Source: Microbacteriaceae bacterium
GTDB lineage: Bacteria; Actinomycetota; Actinomycetes; Actinomycetales; Microbacteriaceae
Length of the DNA: 35,975 nt
Reading direction: 5' to 3'
Assembly: GCA_003852775.1 (NCBI GenBank)
Contig: RDDZ01000002.1
Coordinates: forward strand, 1-35,975
Shown here: positions 24,246-32,418 of the stretch, in pieces
Layout: the number at the start of each line of letters is the position of its first letter
Numbering within the stretch: position 1 is the stretch's first letter
Program-made: the position numbers and the translations under genes
Notes under the pieces: generated by a model
The model's database searches: none
Seen by the model: the letters and a program-made list of their open reading frames with translations, nothing else
What the model was told of the DNA's origin: nothing

Positions 24246-27200
24246 GCGAGCAGCTTCCCGTCTTCGCGACGAACCGCATCGCCCCCGAGATGCGTGTCGG
24301 GGACGAGATCAACCGGCTCTTCCGCGTCAACCGGGAGGCGCTGGGCTCCGCGGCGACCGCCGCTATCGCCACGGCGTATGTGAACCCGGACGGCTTCCTC
24401 TACATCGCCGACGAGCTGGAGAAGATGCCCCGGGTGCGCTTGCTCCTGGGTGCTGAGCCGCTGCCGGAGCCTGAGCTTGGGCCCCACGCTGAGGGCAGCG
24501 GGCATCGACTGCAGGATGCGCTGGCCCAACACGACAGGTGGCTCCGCGCAGAGCGGGACGCCCTCGGCTTCACACAGAAGTCCACCTCCGCGGCCAGGCG
24601 CCTGGTCGAGTGGCTGCGCGCCGCAGACGAGGCAGGAGAACCTGTTGTGGAGATCCGCCGATACACCGGCGGCTTCCTCCACGGGAAAGCGTACATCAGC
24701 AACCACCCCACGCATCCGGCCTACCTGGCGGGATCAAGCAACCTCACGCTTGCGGGGCTCACCCGCAACGCCGAGCTCAACGTGGGCGCCTCGAACTCCC
24801 ATGGCTCGACGCCGCAGGTGATCGAATGGTTCGAGGACTGCTGGGCCGACAGCGCCCCGTATGACCTGGCGGCCCTCTACGAACCGCTCTGGGCGCCGCA
24901 CACTCCGTGGGAGATCTTCCTTCGGATGCTGTGGGAGCGCTACGGCTCCACCCTCGACGAGGACGCCCCCGGACCGACCCGCTTCGACCTCACCCGGTTC
25001 CAAGCGGACGGTGTCAAGCGCATCCGCCGCCTCCTCGACGAGGTGGGGGGAGTGCTCGTCGCCGACGAGGTGGGCCTCGGCAAGACCTACCTCGCCCTCG
25101 AGGTGATCGCCGCGGCGACGGAGGTACTGCGCCAGCGTGTGATGGTGGTCGCGCCTGCAGCACTCAAGTCCAGTGTCTGGGAGCCGCTGCTCCACCGGTA
25201 CGGATTCTCGCGATGGGTCACGGTGCACTCCTACGAGGAGATGGCGCGCCGGATGGATGAGGACGACGACCGGCACCGGGAGTTCCTCTACACGGCGGAG
25301 GACGCCGCCCTGGTCATCGTCGACGAGGCGCACAACCTCCGGAACGCGAACGCGAAGCGCTCGGCCACACTTGATCGCGTGATCCTCTCGGGGAAGCACC
25401 CGAAGAAGGTCGTGCTGCTCACCGCGACGCCGGTCAACAACTCGCTCATCGACCTCGAGACGCTCATCAAGTACTTCGTGCGCGACGACGCGCGTTTCGC
25501 GAGCGAGGGCATTCCTTCGATCCGCGATTACATCCGCACCGCCCAGCGGCTCGATCCGGAGGCGCTCACGCCCAACCACCTGTTCGACCTGATGGACCAG
25601 GTGGCCGTACGCCGCACCCGTCAGTTCGTCAAGAACAACTACAAGGGTGAGACGGTGCCTGGCCCCGGCGGGAAGAAGATCCCGGTCGAGTTCCCCGACG
25701 CCAAGGTGCGCCGCGTCGACTATACGCTCGACGAGCCGGGTCGGAGACTCGTGGATGCGGTCACGTACGCGCTCGACATCCCGGAGGAGGAGAAGCATGC
25801 GGCGTCCTTCGAGGTGCGCCGCAGCGACCGCGGCCGGCTGCTGCTCTCGAGGTACGCACCTAGCGCGTATCTCCGATCCGAGAAGCTCGACGGCACACAG
25901 GTCACCAACATGGGTCTGCTCCGGTCGGCGCTGCTCAAGCGCCTCGAGTCCTCGCCGCTCGCGCTGGCCGCGACGCTCGAGGTGCTCATCGCCGCCAACG
26001 AGGCGTTCCTCTCCGCGCTCCACAAGGGCCATGTCCTGATCGGTGGTGCGCTCCGTGACTACATCAACTCGGAGTCCGAGGACCTCGATGAGATCCTCGC
26101 CGGCCTCGACGAGGACACCGAGCACCAGGCGACGCCGGCCTCGGAGTACCACGCGGACCTGCTCCGCGACGACGTGGCTCTGGATCTGGAATTGCTCCGC
26201 GAGATCCATGTGCTCGCTCGCGAGGCCGCCCACTCCGAGGAGCCGAAGGTCAGAAAGCTGGTGGAAGAGCTCGGATCGATCGCCACGGCGGCCGCACCCG
26301 TGAGCCCCAAGGGGCTGTCGTCTGCCGACAGGCGGAAGGTGATCGTCTTCTCGACGTACGCCGACACGATTCGCGATCTGCACGCCCGCCTCACGGACGC
26401 GCTCGCGGAGGCCGACGATACGTCTCCACTCTCTCCCTACCGCGGCCGCCTTGCGCCGCCGATCATCGGCCAGTACGCCTCCGGCAAGACCGGCGGTGTG
26501 CATCAGGAGAGCCGGGCCAATGCGATCGCAGGGTTCGCGCCCAGAACTGCGGGCCGGCTCGATGGCGAGGGCAACCCTCTCGACGACGATGAGTACGACA
26601 TCCTGCTCACTACCGACGTGCTCGCGGAGGGCGTCAACCTGCAGCAGGCGGCGGAGATCATCAACTACGACCTCCCGTGGAACCCGATGCGCATCGTGCA
26701 GCGACACGGTCGAGTCGACCGCATCGGAAGCCAGCATCCGGAGATCCACCTCGGCGTCTTCTACCCGTCGGAGCACCTCGATGAATACCTGCAGCTTGAG
26801 GCGACGCTGATCCGAAAGCTCAAGCAGGCGGATGCCGCCGTCGGTACAGGCGTCGTGCTGCCCGGCGTTTCCGCGTTTCCGCCCAAGGACCACTACGACG
26901 CCGACGACCTGACAGCCGAGATCCAGGAACTCGTCGATACGGCCGGTGGCTCCGCAGCCGGGTCGGGCGAGGAGTACCGACGTCGACTGCTGAACGCCCT
27001 CTCGGAAGACTCAGCGCTGGAGCAACGGCTCAAGGACCTTCCGCTCGGGGTCGGAAGTGGCTTCGAGAACCCGTCGGTCGACGGCAACATGTTCGTGTTC
27101 TGCATGCGGATGGGGGAAACGGGCCGCGTCTGGTTCCGCAACGTGAGCGCTGGCGCTGACTGGACTCCGGAGTCCGACGAGAATGGCGCCTGGCGCGTCG

Positions 27201-27694
27201 AGGACGACACGTTGAAGTCGCTCGTGTCGGCCGATCCGGGGTCGGCGGCGCGAGAGCGGATCCTCTCGGACGAGGCCTACCGTGCCGCCTACGACGCCTG
27301 GGCGATCGCGCGGGAGGATGCCTTTGGGGAGTGGATGAGGGGAACGGACCCGAACGCACTCGTCGGTGCGGTTCCGCGCGCCTTCAAGGACGCGCTCCGG
27401 GTGGTGATGGAGCACGGAGGGCAGTTTCTCGGTGAGCGGCTGATCGAGGTCGCGAAGCGGCTCCAGACAGTTCCCAGCGCCAAAGCGCGGAAGGCGATGC
27501 GAGGCGCACTTCGGGACGCCTCGACGTCGGCAGAGCAGGTTCAGGGGATCGTCCGGGTGCTCGACGAGTTCGGCATCCAGCCGGCGGAGAAGGTCGAGCC
27601 GCTTCCCCCGATCGGCATCGACGAGATCAAGCTCGTCGCGTGGATGGCCGTACAGGGTACGCGATGGGAAGACGCTGAGAGGAGCCACGAGTGA
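24242..27694 (+). CDS. PLD-domain SNF2-family helicase
   Basis: The 1150-aa protein fuses a phospholipase D-like domain (about 1-190; H147-G-K149 in GGFLHGKAYIS and the GSSNLT strand near 164) to an SNF2/HepA-type ATPase. Helicase landmarks: DEVGLGKTYLALEV (Walker A, G278-T282), VIVDEAHNLRN (D361-E-A-H), LLTATPVNNS (motif III), VLAEGVNLQQA, and QRHGRVDRIGSQ (motif VI). PLD domains in defence proteins can cut DNA; only one HxK is obvious, so an active site would need dimerisation. SNF2 motors translocate on duplex DNA. Overlaps of 4 bp with the methyltransferase (ATGA) and the DUF262 gene (GTGA) indicate one translational unit: modification, translocation and cutting. The arrangement resembles a split type ISP enzyme or parts of DISARM, but no gene matches DrmA or DrmB. 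Confidence 0.9.
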   Translation: MSEQLPVFATNRIAPEMRVGDEINRLFRVNREALGSAATAAIATAYVNPDGFLYIADELEKMPRVRLLLGAEPLPEPELGPHAEGSGHRLQDALAQHDRWLRAERDALGFTQKSTSAARRLVEWLRAADEAGEPVVEIRRYTGGFLHGKAYISNHPTHPAYLAGSSNLTLAGLTRNAELNVGASNSHGSTPQVIEWFEDCWADSAPYDLAALYEPLWAPHTPWEIFLRMLWERYGSTLDEDAPGPTRFDLTRFQADGVKRIRRLLDEVGGVLVADEVGLGKTYLALEVIAAATEVLRQRVMVVAPAALKSSVWEPLLHRYGFSRWVTVHSYEEMARRMDEDDDRHREFLYTAEDAALVIVDEAHNLRNANAKRSATLDRVILSGKHPKKVVLLTATPVNNSLIDLETLIKYFVRDDARFASEGIPSIRDYIRTAQRLDPEALTPNHLFDLMDQVAVRRTRQFVKNNYKGETVPGPGGKKIPVEFPDAKVRRVDYTLDEPGRRLVDAVTYALDIPEEEKHAASFEVRRSDRGRLLLSRYAPSAYLRSEKLDGTQVTNMGLLRSALLKRLESSPLALAATLEVLIAANEAFLSALHKGHVLIGGALRDYINSESEDLDEILAGLDEDTEHQATPASEYHADLLRDDVALDLELLREIHVLAREAAHSEEPKVRKLVEELGSIATAAAPVSPKGLSSADRRKVIVFSTYADTIRDLHARLTDALAEADDTSPLSPYRGRLAPPIIGQYASGKTGGVHQESRANAIAGFAPRTAGRLDGEGNPLDDDEYDILLTTDVLAEGVNLQQAAEIINYDLPWNPMRIVQRHGRVDRIGSQHPEIHLGVFYPSEHLDEYLQLEATLIRKLKQADAAVGTGVVLPGVSAFPPKDHYDADDLTAEIQELVDTAGGSAAGSGEEYRRRLLNALSEDSALEQRLKDLPLGVGSGFENPSVDGNMFVFCMRMGETGRVWFRNVSAGADWTPESDENGAWRVEDDTLKSLVSADPGSAARERILSDEAYRAAYDAWAIAREDAFGEWMRGTDPNALVGAVPRAFKDALRVVMEHGGQFLGERLIEVAKRLQTVPSAKARKAMRGALRDASTSAEQVQGIVRVLDEFGIQPAEKVEPLPPIGIDEIKLVAWMAVQGTRWEDAERSHE

Positions 27695-29835
27695 GCGCCA
27701 CCGTGTTCAGAACAACCACCTTCAATCTCCGGCATCTTGCGGACAACATCCGGCGCGGCGACATCGCTCTGCCCGAGCTCCAGCGCCCGTTCGTATGGTC
27801 GAACTCGAAGGTGCGCGATCTCTTCGATTCGATGTATCGCGGTTTCCCCGTTGGTTACTTGCTGTTCTGGGAGACGGGCGCCGAGGTCGGGGCCCGTCAG
27901 ATCGGTGTCGCAGGTAAGGACGCACGCGTCGCCCGCTGGCTCATCGTCGACGGGCAGCAACGCATGACCTCGCTCTACTCGGTGCTGACGGGGGAGAGCG
28001 TCGTGAGAGAGGACTACTCGGAGTCGCGCGTGAAGCTCGCATTCCGCCCTCGTGACGGGCACTTCGCGGTTGCCGATGCGACTACCGATCGCAATCCCGA
28101 GTTCCTCGACGACATCACCGAGCTCTGGACCGACTACCGCAAGACGAGCGCGAGGTTCTTCGACGCGTACGAGGCCGCTCGGGGCACGTTGGAGCCCACG
28201 GAGCGGAATGCGTGGGAAGACGCGATCGATCGGGTCCGCGACTTGCAGAACTTTCCGTTCGACGTGGTCGAGTTGGACTCATCCGTTGATGAAGAGCAGG
28301 TCGCCGAGGTCTTCGTCCGCATCAACTCCGAAGGCGTGAAGCTCAACCAGGCGGACTTCATTCTCACCCTCATGAGCGTTTTCTGGGATGAGGGGCGCAA
28401 GCAGCTCGAGTCGTTCGCCCGAGCGTGCAAGCTTCCCTCAGCAGGCGGCGCCTCGCCCTTCAACTGGTACATCGCACCCTCGCCTGACCAGTTGCTCCGC
28501 GTTGCTATCGCGCTCGGATTCCGTCGCGCGGTGTTGCGGCACGCGTACTCGATCCTCCGTGGCAAGGATCTCGAGTCCGGCTCGACCAGCGTCGGGCGGC
28601 GGGACAAGCAGTTCGACGTGCTTCGCGAAGCTCAGGCGCGCGTCATCGATCTCACGAACTGGCATGAGTTCCTCCGTTGCCTCGAGCGAGCCGGGTATCG
28701 GGGCTCGAAGATGATCAGCAGCAGGAACGCCATTCTCTACACCTACGCGATCTGGTTGATCGGACGCGTCGATCACGGAGTACCGGTCGATAAGCTCCGC
28801 GAGGCGGTCGCGCGCTGGTTCTTCATGGCGCACACGACGTCGCGGTATTCCGGTTCGTTCGAAACTCAGGCCGAACGTGATTTCGCGCGCATCGAGGAGC
28901 TCGCCTCTGAGGTGGGATTCGTTGCGGCGTTGGATCGCATCGTCGACGACACCCTCACGAGTGACTTCTGGAGCATCACTCTCCCGAACGAGCTGGCGAC
29001 GGCAGCGTCCGGAAGCCCCGCCCTGTTCGCGTACCTCGCGGCGCTCAACATCCTTGACGCAGACGCCCTTCTCTCCACCGGGAAGGTGCGTGATCGTCTC
29101 GACCCGGCGCTCACCACGAGGAAAGGGATCGAACGGCACCATCTGTTCCCGCGCGCCTACCTCCGCGACGTCCTCGGTATTAAGGACACACGCCAGATCA
29201 ACCAGATCGCGAATATGGCGCTCGTCGAGTGGAATGACAACATTGCGATCTCGGATGTTCGCCCGTCGGATTATTGGCCTGCGCAGGTCGCGTCCAAGAC
29301 TTACCTGGATCCCGGTCGACTCGCTGCCCAGGAGGCGCTACACGCGCTCCCCGAGGGGTGGACGACGATGGATTATCCCGAGTTCCTCGCTCAACGCCGG
29401 CGCTTGATGGCGTCGGTGACGCGGAAGGGCTTCGAGCGGTTGTCGCAAGCGGGATACTCAGCGAAATATCCGGAGGTTTGCCCGGCAGCAGATGGACCCG
29501 TCGCCACTTCAGAAGACGCGGCTCCGCATGCGGCGGTGACGATCGCGGATCTGCTTGCGGCGGGACTTCTCGAGGTGGGAACCGTATTGACCTCGACATG
29601 GCCCTCGGTGAGCGCGATCGCGGAGATCGATGAACTCGGGCGGATCGTCGTTGATGACGCTGCCTTTCCCACACCCTCCGGTGCGGCCGCTGCCGCGGGC
29701 GGGGGATCGATCAACGGCTGGCTGTTCTGGAAGGCGGACACGTCGAAGGGTGAGCGCCGCCTCGACGCGATTCGGGAGGACTTCCTGCGCGGCGACTACG
29801 TGACCGCGGGCTGGGGAAGCGAGGCGCCTGAGTAA
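27691..29835 (+). CDS. GmrSD-like DUF262-HNH nuclease with C-terminal RAMA-like domain
   Basis: The 714-aa protein begins with DUF262: ALPELQRPFVWSNSKVRDLF, GFPVGYLLFW and the NTP-binding VDGQQRMTSLYSVL (D87-G-Q-Q-R91). The middle and C-terminal part holds the DUF1524 HNH segment KGIERHHLFPRAYLRD (H483-H484) with NQIANMALVEWNDN after it. Residues about 612-705 (TIADLLAAGLLEVGTVL, then DAAFPTPSGAAAA and INGWLFWKAD) look like a RAMA domain, a predicted reader of modified DNA. GmrSD enzymes are type IV, cutting modified phage DNA; SspE is a related effector that senses modification. The GTG start overlaps the helicase stop (GTGA). It closes the island. Whether it cuts marked or unmarked DNA cannot be told from sequence. 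Confidence 0.88.
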   Translation: MSATVFRTTTFNLRHLADNIRRGDIALPELQRPFVWSNSKVRDLFDSMYRGFPVGYLLFWETGAEVGARQIGVAGKDARVARWLIVDGQQRMTSLYSVLTGESVVREDYSESRVKLAFRPRDGHFAVADATTDRNPEFLDDITELWTDYRKTSARFFDAYEAARGTLEPTERNAWEDAIDRVRDLQNFPFDVVELDSSVDEEQVAEVFVRINSEGVKLNQADFILTLMSVFWDEGRKQLESFARACKLPSAGGASPFNWYIAPSPDQLLRVAIALGFRRAVLRHAYSILRGKDLESGSTSVGRRDKQFDVLREAQARVIDLTNWHEFLRCLERAGYRGSKMISSRNAILYTYAIWLIGRVDHGVPVDKLREAVARWFFMAHTTSRYSGSFETQAERDFARIEELASEVGFVAALDRIVDDTLTSDFWSITLPNELATAASGSPALFAYLAALNILDADALLSTGKVRDRLDPALTTRKGIERHHLFPRAYLRDVLGIKDTRQINQIANMALVEWNDNIAISDVRPSDYWPAQVASKTYLDPGRLAAQEALHALPEGWTTMDYPEFLAQRRRLMASVTRKGFERLSQAGYSAKYPEVCPAADGPVATSEDAAPHAAVTIADLLAAGLLEVGTVLTSTWPSVSAIAEIDELGRIVVDDAAFPTPSGAAAAAGGGSINGWLFWKADTSKGERRLDAIREDFLRGDYVTAGWGSEAPE

Positions 29836-29853
29836 GCCGTCGTCGTATGCGCC

Positions 29854-29867
29854 GCGAATGGATTCGC
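29854..29867 (+). terminator. Short hairpin 19 bp after the defence operon
   Basis: GCGAAT-GG-ATTCGC is a perfect 6-bp inverted repeat soon after the DUF262 stop. There is no T-tract, so it is a weak terminator candidate. The rest of 29868-29996 shows no gene. A TTGACA at 29892-29897 has no matching -10. Confidence 0.3.
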
Positions 29868-29996
29868 TGCCGTAGGGGCGGGCCGGCCGCTTGACACAGC
29901 AAGGATGGGGAGAACTCTCGTCTCAGCTGCAAGGGGACTGCGGGAGGCGTCGCGGCTGAGGATGTCAAGGCCCCTGCTGCATCCGCCGCCCCCGCA

Positions 29997-30002
29997 TACC
30001 GT
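29997..30002 (+). promoter_or_regulatory. Leaderless -10 box (TACCGT) for the TspO-like gene
   Basis: TACCGT fits TAnnnT and ends 6 nt before the ATG at 30009, with no ribosome binding site between them. It supports this start and a transcript separate from the defence island. Confidence 0.4.
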
Positions 30003-30008
30003 CGACCC

Positions 30009-30818
30009 ATGATCGAGCGAACATCCCGCCCGTCCGACGTCGCGCGCCAGACCGCCGTCATCGCCGCTGCCGTCTTCATGATCATCGCCGCGCTCGTCGG
30101 CACGGGGTTCTTCGGGGGCACCCCCGTCGAAGACCTGCAAGACGGCAAGCTGAGCGCCGAGTTCAGCTACCTCGCGCCGGCGCAGCAGGCGTTCTCGATC
30201 TGGAGCGTCATCTACCTCGGGCTGCTCGCCTACACGGTGTGGCAGGCGCTGCCGGGGCAGCGCGCGAGCGAACGGCAGCGCGCGATCGGGTGGTGGATCG
30301 CGCTCAGCATGGTGCTCAACGGGCTGTGGCTCGTGTTCGCGCAGTTCACGACGTTGCTGCTCACCGTGATCGGCATCGTCGCTCTGCTGGTCGTGCTCTG
30401 CGTCATCTTCCGCATCGCGGTGCGCGCCCGCGAGCCCGGCGGGGGAGTGCTCGACTCGCTCCTCATCGATGGCGCCAACGGGCTACACCTCGGCTGGGTG
30501 ACGCTCGCGACCGTCGCGAACACGACCGCGTTCCTGACGGATGTCGCCCCCGGCTCCTGGGGAGAGGTCGCGACTCCCGTCGGCGTCGTGGTGCTCGTGG
30601 TCGTCGGAGTCATCGGCATCGGTATCGCGTGGTTCAGCCGCGGGCGCATCGCTCCCGCGCTCGCGCTCACGTGGGGGCTGAGCTGGCTCGCCGTGGGGCG
30701 CCTCACCGACCAGCCGGAGAGCACCGGCATCGGGATCACCGCGACCGTGGTCGCCGTCGTCGTGCTGCTCGCCGCCGTGATCGTGCGGTTCGCCCGCCGC
30801 GGCGCCCCGACCCCCTGA
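30009..30818 (+). CDS. TspO/MBR-like tryptophan-rich membrane protein
   Basis: The 269-aa protein has about seven hydrophobic segments. The TspO-like core is recognisable in QQAFSIWSVIYLGLLAYTVW, VLNGLWLVFAQFTTLLLTVI and the Trp-rich helices, including GLHLGWVTLATVANTTAFL. Classical TspO is about 160 aa with five helices; this actinobacterial form has two more at the C-terminus (ATVVAVVVLLAAVIVRFARR). TspO-type proteins bind porphyrins and related ligands and are linked to stress sensing; function in this subfamily is unclear. It is monocistronic, with its own -10 box, outside the defence island. Confidence 0.85.
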   Translation: MIERTSRPSDVARQTAVIAAAVFMIIAALVGTGFFGGTPVEDLQDGKLSAEFSYLAPAQQAFSIWSVIYLGLLAYTVWQALPGQRASERQRAIGWWIALSMVLNGLWLVFAQFTTLLLTVIGIVALLVVLCVIFRIAVRAREPGGGVLDSLLIDGANGLHLGWVTLATVANTTAFLTDVAPGSWGEVATPVGVVVLVVVGVIGIGIAWFSRGRIAPALALTWGLSWLAVGRLTDQPESTGIGITATVVAVVVLLAAVIVRFARRGAPTP

Positions 30819-30825
30819 CATCCGT

Positions 30826-30969
30826 TCAGTCGCTCCGGGGTGGCCGGCTGAGGAAGGTCCCGTCGGCCCACTCGACGAGCCACGTGTCCTTCGGGTCGAA
30901 CCAGAAGTTCCTCAGGCCCTCGACCGTCGTGGGCGGACTACCACCACGATCGTCTGCAGCACCGGCCAC
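30826..30969 (-). CDS. Small Trp-rich hypothetical protein (47 aa)
   Basis: A minus-strand frame from GTG 30969 to TGA 30826 reads ...TTVEGLRNFWFDPKDTWLVE and ends in DGTFLSRPPRSD. The content (three Trp, balanced charge) is protein-like, unlike the usual antisense noise. It starts without a clear ribosome binding site, and a stop lies shortly upstream, so it may be a real mini-gene or the end of a decayed one. It is convergent with the TspO-like gene, with 7 bp between stops. The rest of 30970-31031 shows nothing. Confidence 0.35.
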   Translation of the reverse strand: MAGAADDRGGSPPTTVEGLRNFWFDPKDTWLVEWADGTFLSRPPRSD

Positions 30970-31031
30970 GTCTGCAGCCGCATCGGGATGCGGACCTCAC
31001 GTCGCCGCCGACGATCACGACCCCGGGGGAG

Positions 31032-31037
31032 TAGCGT
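31032..31037 (+). promoter_or_regulatory. Leaderless -10 box (TAGCGT) for the zinc-ribbon/NMO pair
   Basis: TAGCGT lies exactly 7 nt before GTG 31045, the same geometry as upstream of the reductase and crcB genes. The GGGGGAG at 31024-31030 is upstream of the box and would not be in a leaderless transcript. Confidence 0.45.
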
Positions 31038-31044
31038 CGTTCCC

Positions 31045-31200
31045 GTGACCGACGGGTTCATCCGGCTCCCGGAGCCCGCGGGCGACGCCGCCTGCTGGCT
31101 GGGGCGGGTGTGCCCGGAGTGCGGCGCGATCGACGAGACGCGCGGGTCCGACGGCGTGTGCGCCCGCTGCGGGGCCGAGCTGCCGGAGGCGGACGGATGA
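31045..31200 (+). CDS. Zinc-ribbon mini-protein
   Basis: The 51-aa protein has two CxxC knuckles, CPECG and CARCG, 15 residues apart (VCPECGAIDETR... VCARCGAEL), a zinc ribbon. Upstream is a short head (TDGFIRLPEPAGDAACWLG). It ends in the ATGA that starts the nitronate monooxygenase-like gene, so the two are translated together. Such small ribbons often act as protein- or RNA-binding add-ons; a link to the flavoenzyme is inferred from coupling only. GTG 31045 is chosen from the -10 spacing. Confidence 0.65.
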   Translation: MTDGFIRLPEPAGDAACWLGRVCPECGAIDETRGSDGVCARCGAELPEADG

Positions 31201-32237
31201 CGGGGCGGCTCGAGAGGCTGCTCGGCATCCGGCACCCCATCCTGCTCGGGGCGTTCGGCGGCCTGTCGAACGTCGAGCTCACGGCGACCGTGAGCGGGCT
31301 CGGCGGGCTCGGGCAGTACGGGCTCTACGGATATTCCGCGGACCGCATCCGCGACACCGCGGCGGCCCTCCGCGCCGCGACGGATCGGCCGTTCGGCCTC
31401 AACCTCTGGCTGCCGACGGGCGACGAGGTGACCCCGCAGGACACCGACCCCGCGGCCGCAGCGGCGGCGCTCGAGCCCTTCTATGCCGACCTCGGCATGA
31501 CGCCGCCCGCGCCTCCCACGCGGTTCCTGCCGAGCGTCGACGAGCAGCTCGACGCCGTGCTCGAGGCGCGCCCGGCGGTGCTGAGCGTCGTGTACGGCGT
31601 GCCCGCGCCGGAGGTCGTCGCGGCGGCGCACGACCGCGGCATCCGCGTGATCGGCACCGCCACGACCGTGGCCGAGGCGCGTGCGCTCGAGGCCGGGGGC
31701 GTCGACGCGATCGTCGCGAGCGGCGCCGAGGCGGGCGGCCACCGGGTCTCATTCCTCCGCCCCGCCGAGCAGTCGCTCGTCGGCACCTTCGCGCTCGTGC
31801 CGCAGGTCGTCGAGGCGGTCGAGGTGCCGGTCGTCGCCGCCGGCGGCATCGCCGACCGGCGCGGCGTCGCGGCCGCACGGGCCCTCGGCGCCGACGGCGT
31901 GCTCGTCGGCACGGCGTTCCTCGCCACGCGCCAGTCCGCCGCGACCGAGGCGCACCGTCGCGCCATCCGCAGCGCGGACGACACCGCCACGGTGCTCACG
32001 CGCGCGATGAGCGGCCGGCTGGCCCGCGGCATCCCGAACCGCGCCGTGCGCGAGATCGAGGCGCGCGGGGCGATCGCGCCGTTCCCCGCGCAGAACTGGG
32101 CCACCGGCGCCTTCCGTGCGGAGGCCGCGGCGCGCGACGCGGGCGAGCTCCTGTCGCTGTGGGCGGGACAGGCCGCAGCCCTCGCGCGACACGCCGACGC
32201 GACCGACGTCTACGCCGAGCTCCTCGCCGGTCTCTGA
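31197..32237 (+). CDS. Nitronate monooxygenase family flavoprotein
   Basis: The 346-aa TIM-barrel enzyme begins RLERLLGIRHPILLGAFGG and shows the NMO/2-nitropropane dioxygenase pattern: NVELTATVSGLGGLGQYG, FGLNLWLP, the catalytic-loop region GVDAIVASGAEAGGHR (the conserved G-x-E-A-G-G-H with active His), VPVVAAGGIADRRGVAAA, and the FMN phosphate-binding LGADGVLVGTAFLAT. Members oxidise alkyl nitronates with FMN and O2 and detoxify nitro compounds such as propionate 3-nitronate. It is cytosolic. The ATG overlaps the zinc-ribbon stop. The frame is also open upstream to 31110, but that is antisense-like sequence inside the ribbon gene. Confidence 0.9.
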   Translation: MTGRLERLLGIRHPILLGAFGGLSNVELTATVSGLGGLGQYGLYGYSADRIRDTAAALRAATDRPFGLNLWLPTGDEVTPQDTDPAAAAAALEPFYADLGMTPPAPPTRFLPSVDEQLDAVLEARPAVLSVVYGVPAPEVVAAAHDRGIRVIGTATTVAEARALEAGGVDAIVASGAEAGGHRVSFLRPAEQSLVGTFALVPQVVEAVEVPVVAAGGIADRRGVAAARALGADGVLVGTAFLATRQSAATEAHRRAIRSADDTATVLTRAMSGRLARGIPNRAVREIEARGAIAPFPAQNWATGAFRAEAAARDAGELLSLWAGQAAALARHADATDVYAELLAGL

Positions 32238-32367
32238 CCCTCCAGATCGGGGGCCATCGGCGGCCCGGGAGGACCGCTCGTCGCGCGATCTGCGCCGTTC
32301 GGCGTAATGGCATTCATCCAAACGCATCGAACAGTTGTCACGCGCGTCAAGGGGGTAGACCATTCGG

Positions 32368-32395
32368 TTCAAAATGGCTGGTCAGCCAGTAGGAT
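32368..32395 (+). promoter_or_regulatory. Kinase promoter with a palindrome in the spacer
   Basis: TTCAAA (32368-32373) and TAGGAT (32390-32395), 16 bp apart, make a plausible promoter. The spacer holds TGGCTG-GT-CAGCCA (32375-32388), a 6-bp perfect inverted repeat well placed for a repressor or activator. A GGAAGGGGGTGGG purine-rich ribosome binding site follows before ATG 32419. Outside this, 32238-32367 shows no gene. Confidence 0.45.
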
Positions 32396-32418
32396 CGGGC
32401 CAGGAAGGGGGTGGGAAT

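Noticed and set aside
17114-29835. Naming the island BREX or DISARM
   Set aside because: No PglZ, BrxC/PglY or BrxL-like gene and no DrmA/DrmB; only the methyltransferase and helicase parts are shared.
16886-29996. Attachment-site duplication bounding the defence island
   Set aside because: I compared the two ends by eye for a shared repeat and found none, and there is no integrase or tRNA gene.
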